From positions 1 to 64,000 of the forward strand of contig NZ_JARNTX010000002.1 of NCBI RefSeq assembly GCF_029433095.1: a stretch of 64,000 bases of DNA, in the 5' to 3' direction. The number at the start of each line of letters is the position of its first letter. Positions within the stretch are counted from its first letter, which is position 1. Positions 17,530-27,772 of this stretch are shown piece after piece. The stretch comes from Hymenobacter sp. YC55 (GTDB taxonomy: Bacteria; Bacteroidota; Bacteroidia; Cytophagales; Hymenobacteraceae). Under the pieces are notes generated by a model. That model saw only the letters and a program-made list of their open reading frames with translations, was not told where the DNA came from and did no database searches. A program made the translations under genes and the position numbers.

Positions 17530-18927
17530 TTAAGCAGCTACTTTTTTGGCAGCTTCCTTCTCGAAGTACTTTTCGGCTACCGGGCGCACCAGGAAGTTGG
17601 CAATCAACCCAACCACCAGCAAACCGGCCATGGTGTAGAACACCGATTGATACGCCGCTGCCCCTGCCAGTCCTTTGGCCTTAGCGTTGGTGTGAAGGTA
17701 GTTTACAATCACCGGGCCTAGTACGCCAGCCGTGCTCCAAGCCGTTAACAAGCGGCCGTGGATGGCACCTACCTGCATCTTCCCGAACAAGTCGGACAAG
17801 TAGGCCGGAATAGTTGCGAAGCCGCCGCCGTACATACTCAGAATTACGCAGGCCACCACTACAAACAGTGTAAGCTGCGCACCTTCTCCCAGGGTAGGAA
17901 CCAACGCATACAGCAAAATGCCCAAACCGAAGTAGATGGCGTACGTGGTTTTGCGCCCCAGTTTATCGGAAGCCGACGACCAGAAGAAGCGCCCCAGCAG
18001 ATTGAACAAGCTCAGCAGCCCCACAAAGCCAGCCGCTGCCGCCGCCGTTACGCCTCGTCCAGCACCCATAGCGGCGTCCGAGAAAGTTTCTTGAATAAGA
18101 GGTGAAGCCGTTTCGAGCACGCCGATACCAGCCGTTACGTTCATGCAGAGCACCACCCACAGCAGCCAGAACTGCGGCGTCTTGATGGCGTTGTCGGCCG
18201 TTACGTTGCCAGTGGTAATGAGGGCGCTGTGCTCGTTAGAGGGCACATAGCCAGCAGGCTTCCAATCATCGGCCGGCACCCGAATGGTCCAGACGCCGAA
18301 CTGCATGAACAGCAAGTAAATCAGACCCATAGCCAGAAAGGTGGGAGCTACTCCTTGGGGAGCAGTGTCCTTAAATCGATCCATGAGGGCTACTGCTAGC
18401 GGTGAGCCAATCATGGCGCCGCCCCCAAAACCCATGATGGCCATGCCCGTGGCTACACCCCGCCGGTCGGGAAACCACTTGATAAGGGTACTAACTGGTG
18501 ATATGTAGCCAATACCTAGCCCAATACCGCCCACAAAGCCGTAGCCAAAGTACACCAGCCAGATGCTGTGCAAGTGCACCCCCAGTGCGGCGATAAAAAA
18601 CCCGCCCCCAAAGCACAGCGCCGATGCCATCATGGCCTTGCGCGGACCTACTCGTTCCAGCCATTTCCCGAAAATTGCCGCCGACAACCCAAGCAGTACA
18701 ATGGCAATCGAGAAAATAACGCCGAGCTGGCCGGGCGTCCAGTCGGTGGGAGCCGGTGCGTCCGGGTTGCCACTAATAAGGGTGCCAAGTGGTTTCTTGA
18801 ACACGCTAAAGGCATACGCTTGTCCAATGGCCAAATGAATAGCCAGAGCGGCGGGCGGTACCAGCCAGCGGTTGTACCCAGGGCCAGCCACGGTGCGGCT
18901 ACGGTCCAGTAAAGAAGATTCTGCCAT
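17530..18927 (-). CDS. OFA-family MFS transporter (oxalate/formate antiporter type)
   Basis: 465 aa, twelve membrane segments. Family marks: RWLVPPAALAIHLAIGQAYAFSVF near 20-40, WTPGQLGVIFSIAI, the GxxGGxGLGIGYISPVSTLIKWFPDRRGVATGMAI block, and GRFFWSSASDKLGRK in the central loop. OFA proteins move oxalate, formate or related small carboxylates. Here it lies in a region with a formate-dehydrogenase-like enzyme and fdhD, so formate or oxalate is a reasonable guess, but no oxalate-degrading genes are seen. Confidence 0.9.
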   Translation of the reverse strand: MAESSLLDRSRTVAGPGYNRWLVPPAALAIHLAIGQAYAFSVFKKPLGTLISGNPDAPAPTDWTPGQLGVIFSIAIVLLGLSAAIFGKWLERVGPRKAMMASALCFGGGFFIAALGVHLHSIWLVYFGYGFVGGIGLGIGYISPVSTLIKWFPDRRGVATGMAIMGFGGGAMIGSPLAVALMDRFKDTAPQGVAPTFLAMGLIYLLFMQFGVWTIRVPADDWKPAGYVPSNEHSALITTGNVTADNAIKTPQFWLLWVVLCMNVTAGIGVLETASPLIQETFSDAAMGAGRGVTAAAAAGFVGLLSLFNLLGRFFWSSASDKLGRKTTYAIYFGLGILLYALVPTLGEGAQLTLFVVVACVILSMYGGGFATIPAYLSDLFGKMQVGAIHGRLLTAWSTAGVLGPVIVNYLHTNAKAKGLAGAAAYQSVFYTMAGLLVVGLIANFLVRPVAEKYFEKEAAKKVAA

Positions 18928-19137
18928 GCGAAGCGGTGGTTTTGATGGAGGATAGTAGGAACAGCTTTCCCAGAAGCAGTTTGAAAAACCTCAACTTCAA
19001 CTGAGAATGAGGAAGATATCGGCTTTCTACGCTAGATGCTTTTAAACGTCCAACTATTTTTTGCTAAAAAAATATAGCTGAAAGTCCGTGCTTTGCTTCG
19101 TTTCGTGTACCTACCCCTATTACAGCTTCTTAGGACA

Positions 19138-20673
19138 TTATTTCCCTTCGATAGCCGCTTGTTTTAGCAACCAGCCGCGGGGACCTTTTGCTCTGGTCTG
19201 TTTCAGAAACTCCTTAAGTCCGCGTGTCATGGCCCGGGCCATTTGCTGCTGAAAAGCCGGATTCGTAAGGCGCTGCTCATCGGCTGGGTTGGAGACGAAA
19301 GCTGTTTCCACCAACGCGTTGGGGTATTCGGTGGGCCCGTTCAAGCCGAAATTGAAATTGCCTATCAGCCCCCACCCCGCCAGCCCGGTACCCTGCATCT
19401 CCTTATAGAGCGCCTGGGCAAGCGGCCGAAAAGCCACATAGCGGTAGAAAGCACTGGTGCCTTGCACGGTGGTGTTACTGGAAGAGTTGACGTGGATGCT
19501 CACCAACAATGCTGGCCGGCGCCGACGAAGCAGGGTTACCCGGTCACTTATTTCGGCACTGACGTCTGCTTCTCGGGTCATTACCACGCGGGCACCGGCC
19601 TGCTCTAATTCCTGGCGTAGCTTCTGGGCAATGGCTAGTGTCAGGTCTTTCTCGCGGGCACCGCTGGCTCCCGCTGCGCCCACATTGGTTCCTCCGTGTC
19701 CTGCATCAACAGCCACAAGCAAATTGCGCAACCGGAGCTTAGCGGGTGGGCGCGCTACTCGCACCACCAATGTGTTGCCCTGGTAGCCCAGGTGGTAGCC
19801 CCAGCTTTGGCGGTGGCGCAACGGAAGCACCAGTCGAACTACGTCGGGCTGCGGCTGTTCGTAGTACACCGCTCCTAGCTCTTGCAAACCCGTGCGCTGC
19901 GTTATCCAGTTGGTATTGGAAGTGGCGCCAAACACATCTACTACTAGCCGCGTCGGATTTTCGAGTAGCTGGGTACGATACGGTAGTCTTGCGCTGAGCG
20001 GCACCCGCACATAGTCATACAGCGAATCGCCTTGGACGCTCCAGGAGCCGGTGAGGGAAGTGGGCACGAAACCTCCGGGCGGTAGCAACCGCACCACATT
20101 CTGCGGCACCCAAGCCTGCTGACCCGCCGCGAGTTGCACGCGGTACAGTTCGCCCACACGGCCCGTAAGGTGGAGCACCACCAACGAGTCCAGGTAACCA
20201 AGCTTGGCGCCACCCAGCCGATCTTCCCCCAACCCATAGTTTAGGTAGGCTAAATCCGTGCGGGTTACGGCCAGTTGGGGTTCGTTGGGGTTGAGAAAGC
20301 GGACAGTATTCCCGCTAAACCCAACTTCCAGCACGCTATCCGGTGTGAGAACTTGCACCTCAATACGCCGGTCGTTCAGCGTGTCGCCGGGCTGCACGAG
20401 GTAGGTGCCCTGGTATACCCCGGACTTACCTTGTGCCTGGGTCGGGGTTAACTCAACCAAGCGCTGCCCATTAAGAAAGGTAGCCCGGACGCCCGGCTGG
20501 GCCATGAGGCGCACCTGTAGCCGGTCGCCGGGGCTTAACCACTGATTGACAGCCGGCACCGTTTCAACCGCCGAGATAATAGGTGGCAGAGTTTGTGCGT
20601 GCCCCGTAAGGCCCACGAACACCCCAATACCGGCCAACAACCCTCGACCAAAATTTGCAACGCGTTTTAGCAT
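19138..20673 (-). CDS. N-acetylmuramoyl-L-alanine amidase, exported
   Basis: 511 aa with a signal peptide. The N-terminal ~310 residues are a beta-rich region, including AMIN-like text. The C-terminal Amidase_3 domain (about 318-495) has zinc ligands H in VAVDAGHGG, H in SIHVNS and the catalytic Glu in ALVETAFVSN. It cleaves peptide stems from peptidoglycan in the periplasm. The ATG is at 20673. Stands alone, with a terminator separating it from the lipoprotein gene upstream. Confidence 0.92.
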   Translation of the reverse strand: MLKRVANFGRGLLAGIGVFVGLTGHAQTLPPIISAVETVPAVNQWLSPGDRLQVRLMAQPGVRATFLNGQRLVELTPTQAQGKSGVYQGTYLVQPGDTLNDRRIEVQVLTPDSVLEVGFSGNTVRFLNPNEPQLAVTRTDLAYLNYGLGEDRLGGAKLGYLDSLVVLHLTGRVGELYRVQLAAGQQAWVPQNVVRLLPPGGFVPTSLTGSWSVQGDSLYDYVRVPLSARLPYRTQLLENPTRLVVDVFGATSNTNWITQRTGLQELGAVYYEQPQPDVVRLVLPLRHRQSWGYHLGYQGNTLVVRVARPPAKLRLRNLLVAVDAGHGGTNVGAAGASGAREKDLTLAIAQKLRQELEQAGARVVMTREADVSAEISDRVTLLRRRRPALLVSIHVNSSSNTTVQGTSAFYRYVAFRPLAQALYKEMQGTGLAGWGLIGNFNFGLNGPTEYPNALVETAFVSNPADEQRLTNPAFQQQMARAMTRGLKEFLKQTRAKGPRGWLLKQAAIEGK

Positions 20674-20708
20674 ACTTTTTATCTAGCCACAATTCCCTCA
20701 AACGCAGA

Positions 20709-20729
20709 AGCCCCGCACAGGGCGGGGCT
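20709..20729 (-). terminator. Terminator after the small lipoprotein gene
   Basis: AGCCCCGC (20709-20716) pairs with GCGGGGCT (20722-20729) across a 5-nt loop. GC-rich stem located between two minus-strand genes. The following T-run is weak (CTGCGTTTG). Confidence 0.65.
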
Positions 20730-20751
20730 CGGCACACAAAAGCAAATTCCG

Positions 20752-21291
20752 TTAAGGTTGTTTCACCGCCTCGCCTAAGTCTTTCACGTCGCGGCGGGTT
20801 TCAAGGGCCGTAAACTCGGTTTGCAATGCCCGGATGTGCAGTTCGTCGCGCCCCTTGATGTCAAGGCGAATGGCGCGAAACTGCGCATTGAGGCGGCGGC
20901 TAATGACCGTTGCATAATCCCAATCGCGCTGCGTCCACTGCCGATGCCGAGCCCGCACTTGCTGCATAAACTGTACAAAAGCAGGCTCAATGGTAGTAGG
21001 CGTCAACTCCTCGATGGCAGCATAACGCCCCAAAAGCTGGTTGGTAAATGTGGCCGTAGCCTTCTCGTTGAGAGGCTGACGACTACGTGCGCGCGAGGCC
21101 GAATCGAAGCGAGCCGCCCGCCGACCGGCCACACGTAGCTTGGCCGCAGCCCGGTTGGCGGCGGTGTCGAGTTTGCGGGCTTCTTCACGCACTATTTCTT
21201 GCCGCTCGCGTGGTGTAGAATCGCAGGCGGTGAGGGCCAAGGCCCCAAGACAGGTAACAATCAATGGCTGGAAAAAGGAGAGCAGTTTCAT
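20752..21291 (-). CDS. Hypothetical lipoprotein, 179 aa
   Basis: N-terminal signal with lipobox LTAC; the lipidated Cys is residue 23. The rest is highly charged, Arg/Ala rich and predicted helical, with no domain I recognise. Likely a small periplasmic or outer-membrane anchored helical protein. ATG at 21291. Confidence 0.75.
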   Translation of the reverse strand: MKLLSFFQPLIVTCLGALALTACDSTPRERQEIVREEARKLDTAANRAAAKLRVAGRRAARFDSASRARSRQPLNEKATATFTNQLLGRYAAIEELTPTTIEPAFVQFMQQVRARHRQWTQRDWDYATVISRRLNAQFRAIRLDIKGRDELHIRALQTEFTALETRRDVKDLGEAVKQP

Positions 21292-21407
21292 GGCTCCAAT
21301 GTACGTAACCTAGCCAGGTAAAGTGCGCGGTAGTAGTGTTGGGCTCTACACCAACAGTTGTTTGCGCGCATTCCTGAACCTTGTAGCTTACACCACTAAC
21401 GTAACTT

Positions 21408-21992
21408 CTACTTAGCTCTCTCCAGCCGGAAGGTAAACGGCAATTGATACATCACCGGAACGGCTCGACCATCTAAGCGGGGTGCAATCCATTGCGGTGG
21501 GATACTTTGGCTAAGACGCAATGCTTCTTCATCGCAGCCGCCACCAATACCATTTAGTACTTTGTATTTCGAGGTGCGGCCTAGTGTATCGATTGCAAAC
21601 TCAATCAGGACACGGCCCTGGATGTTGCGGTTTTGTGCTTCCTGTGGATAAGTGAGCTTACTCATATACGCTGCTAATGCAGCTTCACCCCCAATGTAAA
21701 GCGGTGGCTGCTGCACATTCGTGCGCGTCCATTCGCCGGGCTTTATCTCGACTTCATAGGGCTTGTCTTCGATAGGCCGATAGAACACTAATTTCTGGGC
21801 AGTATGATCGTAGCGCTGAACTAGTACTTGGCGGCCGTCGCGGGTGTAGCTATAATATTCCCACACACCTACTTTCTGGCCTTTCTCTATCATACCGCTT
21901 TCGTATTCGGTTGTGCGTTGTCGTTGTGCCTGCGCGGGTGCTGCAAATGCCAACGTGGCACAACCAATTAATAATGCATACAAGTGTTTCAT
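21408..21992 (-). CDS. Secreted TonB C-terminal-domain protein
   Basis: 194 aa from ATG 21992 with a cleavable signal (MKHLYALLIGCATLAFAAPAQA). The C-terminal ~95 residues match the TonB CTD: YPQEAQNRNIQGRVLIEFAIDTLGRTSKYKVLNG...DEEALRLSQSIPPQW. Residues 30-80 have a MORN-like pattern (KGQKVGVWEYYSYTRDG). Unlike true TonB it lacks a membrane anchor and proline linker, so it may not transduce energy. A TTTG-19-TGTCTTTG promoter lies at 22049-22079. Confidence 0.82.
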   Translation of the reverse strand: MKHLYALLIGCATLAFAAPAQAQRQRTTEYESGMIEKGQKVGVWEYYSYTRDGRQVLVQRYDHTAQKLVFYRPIEDKPYEVEIKPGEWTRTNVQQPPLYIGGEAALAAYMSKLTYPQEAQNRNIQGRVLIEFAIDTLGRTSKYKVLNGIGGGCDEEALRLSQSIPPQWIAPRLDGRAVPVMYQLPFTFRLERAK

Positions 21993-22048
21993 AGAACGGG
22001 TGGGCTGAAGCAACTGCAGCTGCTGATGGGGGGAATCAGCGGATACTG

Positions 22049-22079
22049 CAAAGACATTTTTTTATTGTTTAAATACAAA
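22049..22079 (-). promoter_or_regulatory. Promoter of the TonB-like gene
   Basis: Minus strand TTG (22076-22078), preceded by a T, 19-bp AT-rich spacer, then TGTCTTTG (22049-22056), one base off the TAnnTTTG -7 consensus. It lies 57 bp upstream of the ATG. Confidence 0.6.
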
Positions 22080-22242
22080 TAATTTTTTATCATTCCGAAA
22101 CGAAAAGCTATCTGCTTTGCTCGTAATATGCTTGTTTACAGAGCATACAAGCAACTACAGTGCAGGCATAGACTTATCGAATAGGAATGAATGCCAGGAA
22201 ATATACAAATACAATAGCAACCTACAATATAAGACCAGTGGA

Positions 22243-22722
22243 TTATTCCCCTGACTCGTTCAATCGGTTGCGTAACTCGCGGAGTTGCCCTTGTAAGCCC
22301 GGCCAATGCGGACAAAGCTGCTCTAGTTTTACTAGCACTCGCAGCAAGCCTTGGTCATCGGCGAGGGTGCGCAGCATGCTGGCCCAGCCCGATAAAGCTC
22401 CGAAATGGCGGGGTTCTCGGCGTAGCGTCTCGCGTATATCAGCCAAGGAAGCGCGGTATTCGCCCCGTAGGTAATAGGCAGTGGCGCGCTTGTTCCAACC
22501 CTCCGCATAAGCTGGCTTCAGCTCAGTGAGAGTGGTGAAATCGGTGATGGCCTGCGTGTAGTTTCCCGCCGACAACGCCCGCATACCGGCCTCTAAATGT
22601 TTATCTAAGAGAAGCTCGCCAGTTGTAAGCCAAAGTTGCCAGATGCCGCTCTGCAAGGTTTCTATTTCAATCGGGGTAGTGGCTTCCCGCAGGCGCACAA
22701 ACAGCTCGTCAAGAGTCGACAT
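22243..22722 (-). CDS. Tetratricopeptide-repeat protein
   Basis: 159 aa, soluble. At least two TPR units are visible (GMRALSAGNYTQAITDFTTLTELKPAYAEG and the following KRATAYYLRGEYRASLADIRETL). The frame opens at 22839, but the first 39 codons lie in the foldback element, so ATG 22722 (MSTLDELFVRL) is the start. Possibly downstream in the metF transcript. Function unknown; likely a protein-interaction module. Confidence 0.8.
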   Translation of the reverse strand: MSTLDELFVRLREATTPIEIETLQSGIWQLWLTTGELLLDKHLEAGMRALSAGNYTQAITDFTTLTELKPAYAEGWNKRATAYYLRGEYRASLADIRETLRREPRHFGALSGWASMLRTLADDQGLLRVLVKLEQLCPHWPGLQGQLRELRNRLNESGE

Positions 22723-22738
22723 AGTGGAAGTATAAGTA

Positions 22739-22858
22739 AAGCAGCGCGCCAGGTAGCGCGGCACGGAGAGCTTCTTTGTACGAGAGAGTGGGGATTCGTA
22801 TTGAATACTCGCTTCTCTAAAAGAATTTCTCCGCGCCACGCTACCTGGCGCGCTGCTT
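22739..22858. repeat. 120-bp foldback (long imperfect palindrome)
   Basis: Arms 22739-22762 and 22835-22858 are inverted copies over 24 bp with one mismatch. Weaker similarity continues inward (GGAGA...TTCTTT on both sides), so the whole segment can fold into one long hairpin. It fills the space between metF and the TPR gene and could act as a terminator, or be a MITE/REP-type mobile hairpin. It encodes no protein of its own. Confidence 0.75.
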
Positions 22859-22875
22859 CGAGTTTGTTTAGGCGA

Positions 22876-23832
22876 CTAGAATAGCTCTTGCGCTACCCGC
22901 CGAATGGCCTCCGCCTTACCCATGCTATAATAGTGCAGGCTTGGAACGCCATGAGCCATCAACTCCTTGGACTGATTGATGCACCACTCGATGCCAACTT
23001 GCCGGGCGGCGTCGTTGTCGCGGCACTGGCTGATGGCTTCCACTAGCGGCTCGGGCAGGTTCAGGAAGAACGTGCGCGGCAGCATAGTGAGCTGACTTTT
23101 GGTGGTGAGCGGCTTCAGGCCCGGAATAATGGGCACGGTGATACCGGCGTCGCGGCAGCTCTTCTCGAACTTGAAGAATTGCTCGTTGTCGAAGAACATC
23201 TGCGTCACAATATAATCAGCGCCCCGGTCTACCTTATGGCGCAGGTAACGGATGTCGGCGCCGTAGTTGGGCGCTTCGAAGTGCTTTTCGGGGTAGCCAG
23301 CTGTGCCGATGCAGAAGTTGGTAGCCCAGGTATCGTCCTGCTTTTCATCCAAGTACTCGCCATGGTTCAGCGACTTCACTTGCCCAATAAGGTCGCTGGC
23401 GTAAGCATGCCCGTCGGGGTGCGGCTTGAACGTACCTTCCGACTTAATTGGGTCGCCACGTAAAGCCAACACCGAATCGATACCGAGGAAGTGCAGGTCG
23501 ATGAGGGCATTTTCGGTTTCCTCCTTTGAGAAGCCACCGCAGATGAGGTGAGGCACCGTATCGACGTCGAAGCGGTTTTTGATGGCCGCGCATATGCCCA
23601 CTGTGCCCGGCCGCTTACGCACCGTTTTTTTCTCCAAAAAGCCATTTGGGTGCTGACGATATACGTACTCCTCGCGGTGGTATGTCACGTCAATGAAGGG
23701 CGGCTTGAACTCCATCAGCGGCTCGATATTGCTGAATAGGTTCTGGATGTTTTCGCCCTTGCGCGGCGGCAGCACCTCGAAAGAAAACAGGGTTTTGCCG
23801 TTGGCGCGGGTAATATGGTCGGTTACTTTCAT
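22876..23832 (-). CDS. metF: 5,10-methylenetetrahydrofolate reductase MetF
   Basis: 318 aa, normal length. Reduces methylene-THF to methyl-THF, the methyl donor for MetH. The start MKVTDHITRANGKTLFSFEVLPPRKG, the LRGD segment (VLALRGDPIK) and FDNEQFFKFEKSCRDAGI with PIIPGLKP are typical. FAD-dependent TIM barrel. It follows metH by 154 bp on the same strand, likely co-transcribed; an intercistronic hairpin lies at 23848-23878. Confidence 0.96.
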   Translation of the reverse strand: MKVTDHITRANGKTLFSFEVLPPRKGENIQNLFSNIEPLMEFKPPFIDVTYHREEYVYRQHPNGFLEKKTVRKRPGTVGICAAIKNRFDVDTVPHLICGGFSKEETENALIDLHFLGIDSVLALRGDPIKSEGTFKPHPDGHAYASDLIGQVKSLNHGEYLDEKQDDTWATNFCIGTAGYPEKHFEAPNYGADIRYLRHKVDRGADYIVTQMFFDNEQFFKFEKSCRDAGITVPIIPGLKPLTTKSQLTMLPRTFFLNLPEPLVEAISQCRDNDAARQVGIEWCINQSKELMAHGVPSLHYYSMGKAEAIRRVAQELF

Positions 23833-23847
23833 AGAGTGGGCCCCGCT

Positions 23848-23878
23848 TCTAGCCTTCCCCTAGAAGGGAAAGGCTAGA
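23848..23878 (-). other. Intercistronic hairpin 15 nt before the metF start
   Basis: TCTAGCCTTCCC (23848-23859) pairs with GGGAAAGGCTAGA (23866-23878) with one bulged base. No T-run follows. Its position just before the metF ATG suggests mRNA stabilisation, processing, or partial control of metF translation rather than termination (inference). Confidence 0.6.
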
Positions 23879-23986
23879 TGGTGCAGGTATCGAGTATAAC
23901 GTATGTCTTAGCTCTGGCTAAGCACAGGATGAAATGTTTTGATTTGCTGCTTCTCCTTATAAAGAAGACGCAGGTAGCAAGGAAAC

Positions 23987-26900
23987 CTAGAGCGCAGTTA
24001 CGGGCACCGACGTAGGATCATAATTTAGGTTCGGCATCAACCAACGCTCTAGCTCCGGCAGCGGCATATTCTTGCGCTGCGCAATATCGGCCACCTGGTC
24101 GGCGCCAATCCGGCCCAAGCCGAAGTAGCGTGAGTCGGGGTGCGCATAGTACAAGCCGCTAACCGACGAGGCCGGATACATAGCCAGGTTTTCGGTGAGC
24201 CGGATACCGGTTTTATTTTCCGCGTCGAGCAACTGGAAAAGCGTGATTTTCTCGGTGTGGTCGGGGCAGCCGGGGTAACCGGGCGCCGGGCGCACTCCTT
24301 TGTACTTCTCCTGAATCAGGTCTTCGTTGGAAAGATTCTCGGCCGGATCGTAGCCCCAGAACTCTTCCCGCACGCGCTGGTGTAGGCGCTCGGCAAAAGC
24401 CTCGGCCAAACGGTCGGCCAGAGCTTTCATCATGATGCTAGAGTAGTCGTCGTGCTCGGCTTCGAACTTCTCGAGGTGCTTCTCGATACCGATGCCCGCC
24501 GTCACGGCAAAGCCGCCGATATAATCGGCCCGGCCGGTTTCCAGCGGCGCCACAAAGTCGGAGAAAGCTAGGTTTGGAACTCCCGCGGCTTTCTCGCTCT
24601 GCTGACGCAGCGTGAAGAACTCAGTGGTTACTTCGGTTCGGCTGTCATCCTTGAACACCCGCACGGTGTCGTAATCCACGGTGTTGGCGGGCCAGAAACC
24701 GACTACGGCGCGCGCAGTGAGCAGCTTCTCGTCGATGATGCGCTTAAGCATGGCTTGCGCATCGTTGAAGAGTTGCGTGGCGGCTTCACCTACGTTCTCG
24801 TCTGTAAGGATGCGTGGGTAGCGGCCTTTCAGCTCCCAGGTCTGGAAGAAAGGCGTCCAGTCGATATAGGTAGCCAGCTCGGCTAGGTCGTAGTCTTCTA
24901 GGGTGCGAGTACCAAGGAAGGTTGGCTTCACGATAGGCGTGGTTTCCCAATCGGCTTTGAAGCCATTTTCGCGGGCCGCCTCGATGCTGAGGTAGCTCTT
25001 ATCACGCTGGCGGCCGGCGTAGTCTTCCCGCAGCTGGCGGTACTCGTCGCGCACGGTGCGAGCGTACTCGTCTTTGCCAGAACCCAACAGCCCAGCCGCT
25101 ACGCCCACACTGCGCGACGCATCGTTTACGTGCACCATCGGCCCCGAATAGTTGGGTGCCACCTTTACGGCAGCATGCAGGCGCGAAGTAGTAGCACCGC
25201 CAATGAGCAGCGGCAGCTTCAGGCCACGCCGCTCCATTTCCTGCGCCACGTACACCATCTCGTCGAGGCTCGGGGTAATCAGGCCGCTCAGCCCGATAAC
25301 ATCGACTTCCTGCTTTACGGCTTCGTCCAGAATCCGCTCCAGCGGCACCATCACGCCCAAGTCCACAATGTCGAAATTGTTGCAGGCCAGTACGACGCCC
25401 ACAATGTTTTTGCCGATGTCGTGTACGTCGCCTTTCACGGTGGCCAGCAAGATCTTACCCGCCGTTTGGCGCTCCGAGCCTTGCTTGTCGGCCAGCAGAT
25501 AGGGTTCCAGATAGGCCACGGCCTTCTTCATCACCCGTGCCGATTTTACCACCTGTGGCAGGAACATCTTGCCGGCGCCGAACAAATCACCTACCACGTT
25601 CATACCCGACATCAACGGGCCTTCGATTACTTCGAGCGGGCGGCCTACTTGCTGGCGTACTTCTTCGGTATCTTGGTCGATAAACTCGGTGATGCCGCGC
25701 ACCAGGGCGTGTTGCAGGCGCTCTTGCACTGGTAAGCTGCGCCACGCATCGGCTACCACTTCCACTTTGTCTTTCTGCTTCACTGTTTCGGCGAAGTCGA
25801 CAAGGCGCTCGGTGGCATCGGGGCGGCGGTTGAGCAGCACGTCTTCTACCAGTTCCAGCAAGTCCTTCGGCACTTCGTCGTACACAGCCAGTTGGCTCGG
25901 GTTCACGATGCCCATATCCAGGCCAGCTTTAATGGCGTGGAAGAGGAACGATGAGTGCATAGCCTCGCGCACCACGTCGTTGCCGCGGTACGAGAAGCTA
26001 ATGTTGGAGACGCCGCCACTGGTAAGGGCGCCGGGCAGATTGGCTTTGATCCAACGAACCGATTCAATGAAGTCCAGCGCGTAGTTGCGGTGTTCTTCCA
26101 TACCAGTGCCCACGGTCAGGATGTTGGGGTCGAAGATGATGTCTTCGGCCGGGAAGCCGACTTCGTTGACCAGAATGTCGTAGCTGCGCTTACAGATTTC
26201 GATGCGCTTCTCGTAGGAGTCGGCCTGGCCGTTCTCATCGAAGGCCATAACCACCATGGCCGCGCCGTACTGGCGGACCGTGCGGGCACGCTCCTTGAAC
26301 ACCTCTTCGCCTTCTTTCAGCGAAACGGAGTTAACGATGCTCTTGCCCTGTACGCACTTCAGGCCGGCTTCAAGCACGCTCCATTTCGAGGAGTCAATCA
26401 TGATGGGCACCCGCGAAATATCAGGCTCCGAGGCAATCAGGTTCAGGAACGTAGTCATGGCTTGCTCGGAGTCAAGCATGCCTTCGTCCATGTTCACGTC
26501 GATGATTTGGGCGCCGCCTTCCACTTGGTCGCGAGCCACTTGCAGGGCTTGCTCATAGGCGCCCGTGCGGATAAGGCGGGCAAATGCGCGGCTACCCGTC
26601 ACGTTGCACCGCTCACCTACGTTCACAAACAGGCTTTCCTCGGTGATACCGAAAGGCTCCAGGCCACTTAAGCGTGTGGCAGGTACTATCTCCGGCAAGG
26701 GGCGCGGCTCGTACTTATCGGCCAACTTAGCCAGTTCGGCAATGTGCTGCGGTGTGGTACCACAGCAGCCGCCCACCACCGTCACTAGGCGGTCGGAGAG
26801 GTAGCCTTCTACCACACCCGCAAACTCCTGCGCCGACTCGTCGTAGCCGCCGAAGGCATTGGGAAGACCGGCGTTGGGATAAGCCGAAATATGCACGTCA

Positions 26901-27700
26901 GCAATGCGGCTGAGCTCCTTCACGTACACCTTGAGTTGGTCGGCACCGAGGGCACAGTTCAGACCCACACTCAGTAGCGGCAAGTGGCGAATGGAGTTCC
27001 AGAAAGCTTCTACCGTCTGCCCCGACAAGGTGCGGCCAGAAGCATCGGTAATCGTGCCCGAAATCATAACGGGCACCACGCGGCCGCCTTCGTCGAAGAA
27101 CTTCTGTACGGCGTACAAAGCCGCTTTAGCATTAAGCGTATCGAAGATAGTTTCGATGAGCAGCGCATCAGAGCCACCATCAATGAGGCCGCGCACCTGC
27201 TCGTGGTAGGCGGTAGCCAGCTCGTCGAACGTCACGGCCCGGAAGCCCGGCCGGTTCACGTCGGGCGAGAGGGAGGCGGTACGGTTAGTAGGCCCCACAG
27301 CGCCAGCAACGAAGCGGGGCTTGCCCGGATTCTGCGCCGTAAACTCGTCGGCGGCTTCCTTGGCTAGGCGCGCCGACTCGTAATTCAATTCATATACAAT
27401 GTCCTCGAGCCCATAGTCAGCCTGCGCAATGGTGGTGCCACTAAACGTGTTGGTTTCCACCATGTCGGCCCCGGCGGCAAAATACTCGGCGTGAATGCCT
27501 TTAATGATGTCGGGCCGGGTGAGGCTGAGCAGGTCGTTGTTGCCCCGCAACGGCTTGGGGTGGTCGGCAAAGCGAGTACCCCGAAAATCTGCCTCTTCCA
27601 GCGGGTGCCGCTGAATCATGGTGCCCATGGCGCCATCGAGCACCAAGATGCGCCGCTGCAGAATGTCGTAAAGCGGGGAGTCGGGACAGTGGGTTTTCAT
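23987..27700 (-). CDS. metH: Cobalamin-dependent methionine synthase MetH
   Basis: 1237 aa, full length. Domains in order: homocysteine-binding barrel (1-330, with zinc Cys in GLNCA and GGCCGT), pterin-binding barrel (about 345-620; [18 protein letters not shown]), B12 cap and B12-binding Rossmann domain (about 650-890) with the base-off His in [20 protein letters not shown], and SAM-binding activation domain (about 910-1225) with [12 protein letters not shown]. Makes methionine from homocysteine and methyl-THF. ATG at 27700. Controlled by the SAM-I riboswitch directly upstream. Confidence 0.97.
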   Translation of the reverse strand: MKTHCPDSPLYDILQRRILVLDGAMGTMIQRHPLEEADFRGTRFADHPKPLRGNNDLLSLTRPDIIKGIHAEYFAAGADMVETNTFSGTTIAQADYGLEDIVYELNYESARLAKEAADEFTAQNPGKPRFVAGAVGPTNRTASLSPDVNRPGFRAVTFDELATAYHEQVRGLIDGGSDALLIETIFDTLNAKAALYAVQKFFDEGGRVVPVMISGTITDASGRTLSGQTVEAFWNSIRHLPLLSVGLNCALGADQLKVYVKELSRIADVHISAYPNAGLPNAFGGYDESAQEFAGVVEGYLSDRLVTVVGGCCGTTPQHIAELAKLADKYEPRPLPEIVPATRLSGLEPFGITEESLFVNVGERCNVTGSRAFARLIRTGAYEQALQVARDQVEGGAQIIDVNMDEGMLDSEQAMTTFLNLIASEPDISRVPIMIDSSKWSVLEAGLKCVQGKSIVNSVSLKEGEEVFKERARTVRQYGAAMVVMAFDENGQADSYEKRIEICKRSYDILVNEVGFPAEDIIFDPNILTVGTGMEEHRNYALDFIESVRWIKANLPGALTSGGVSNISFSYRGNDVVREAMHSSFLFHAIKAGLDMGIVNPSQLAVYDEVPKDLLELVEDVLLNRRPDATERLVDFAETVKQKDKVEVVADAWRSLPVQERLQHALVRGITEFIDQDTEEVRQQVGRPLEVIEGPLMSGMNVVGDLFGAGKMFLPQVVKSARVMKKAVAYLEPYLLADKQGSERQTAGKILLATVKGDVHDIGKNIVGVVLACNNFDIVDLGVMVPLERILDEAVKQEVDVIGLSGLITPSLDEMVYVAQEMERRGLKLPLLIGGATTSRLHAAVKVAPNYSGPMVHVNDASRSVGVAAGLLGSGKDEYARTVRDEYRQLREDYAGRQRDKSYLSIEAARENGFKADWETTPIVKPTFLGTRTLEDYDLAELATYIDWTPFFQTWELKGRYPRILTDENVGEAATQLFNDAQAMLKRIIDEKLLTARAVVGFWPANTVDYDTVRVFKDDSRTEVTTEFFTLRQQSEKAAGVPNLAFSDFVAPLETGRADYIGGFAVTAGIGIEKHLEKFEAEHDDYSSIMMKALADRLAEAFAERLHQRVREEFWGYDPAENLSNEDLIQEKYKGVRPAPGYPGCPDHTEKITLFQLLDAENKTGIRLTENLAMYPASSVSGLYYAHPDSRYFGLGRIGADQVADIAQRKNMPLPELERWLMPNLNYDPTSVPVTAL

Positions 27701-27772
27701 ATGTTTCTCTTTACAGAATGCCGTTGTTGAACCAGCTCATCCAGAAAGAGAAAACTGCGGGTGCAGGTTCCG
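27701..27772 (-). promoter_or_regulatory. Expression platform of the metH riboswitch
   Basis: RNA from 27749 to 27736 (UCUUUCUGGAUGAG) can pair over 14 positions, 11 of them contiguous Watson-Crick, with the 5' side of P1/P2 at 27868-27881. That would break the aptamer. The overlapping string at 27745-27753 (UUUCUCUUU) can instead pair over 9 bp with AAAGAGAAA at 27704-27712, four bases before the AUG. The two pairings exclude each other. No terminator T-run is present, so the switch most likely acts on translation start: SAM bound, the start region is masked; SAM absent, it is free. Confidence 0.75.

Noticed and set aside
25130..26671. Long plus-strand frames inside metH
   Set aside because: They are antisense shadows of a complete, well-conserved metH and arise from GC-rich codon bias.
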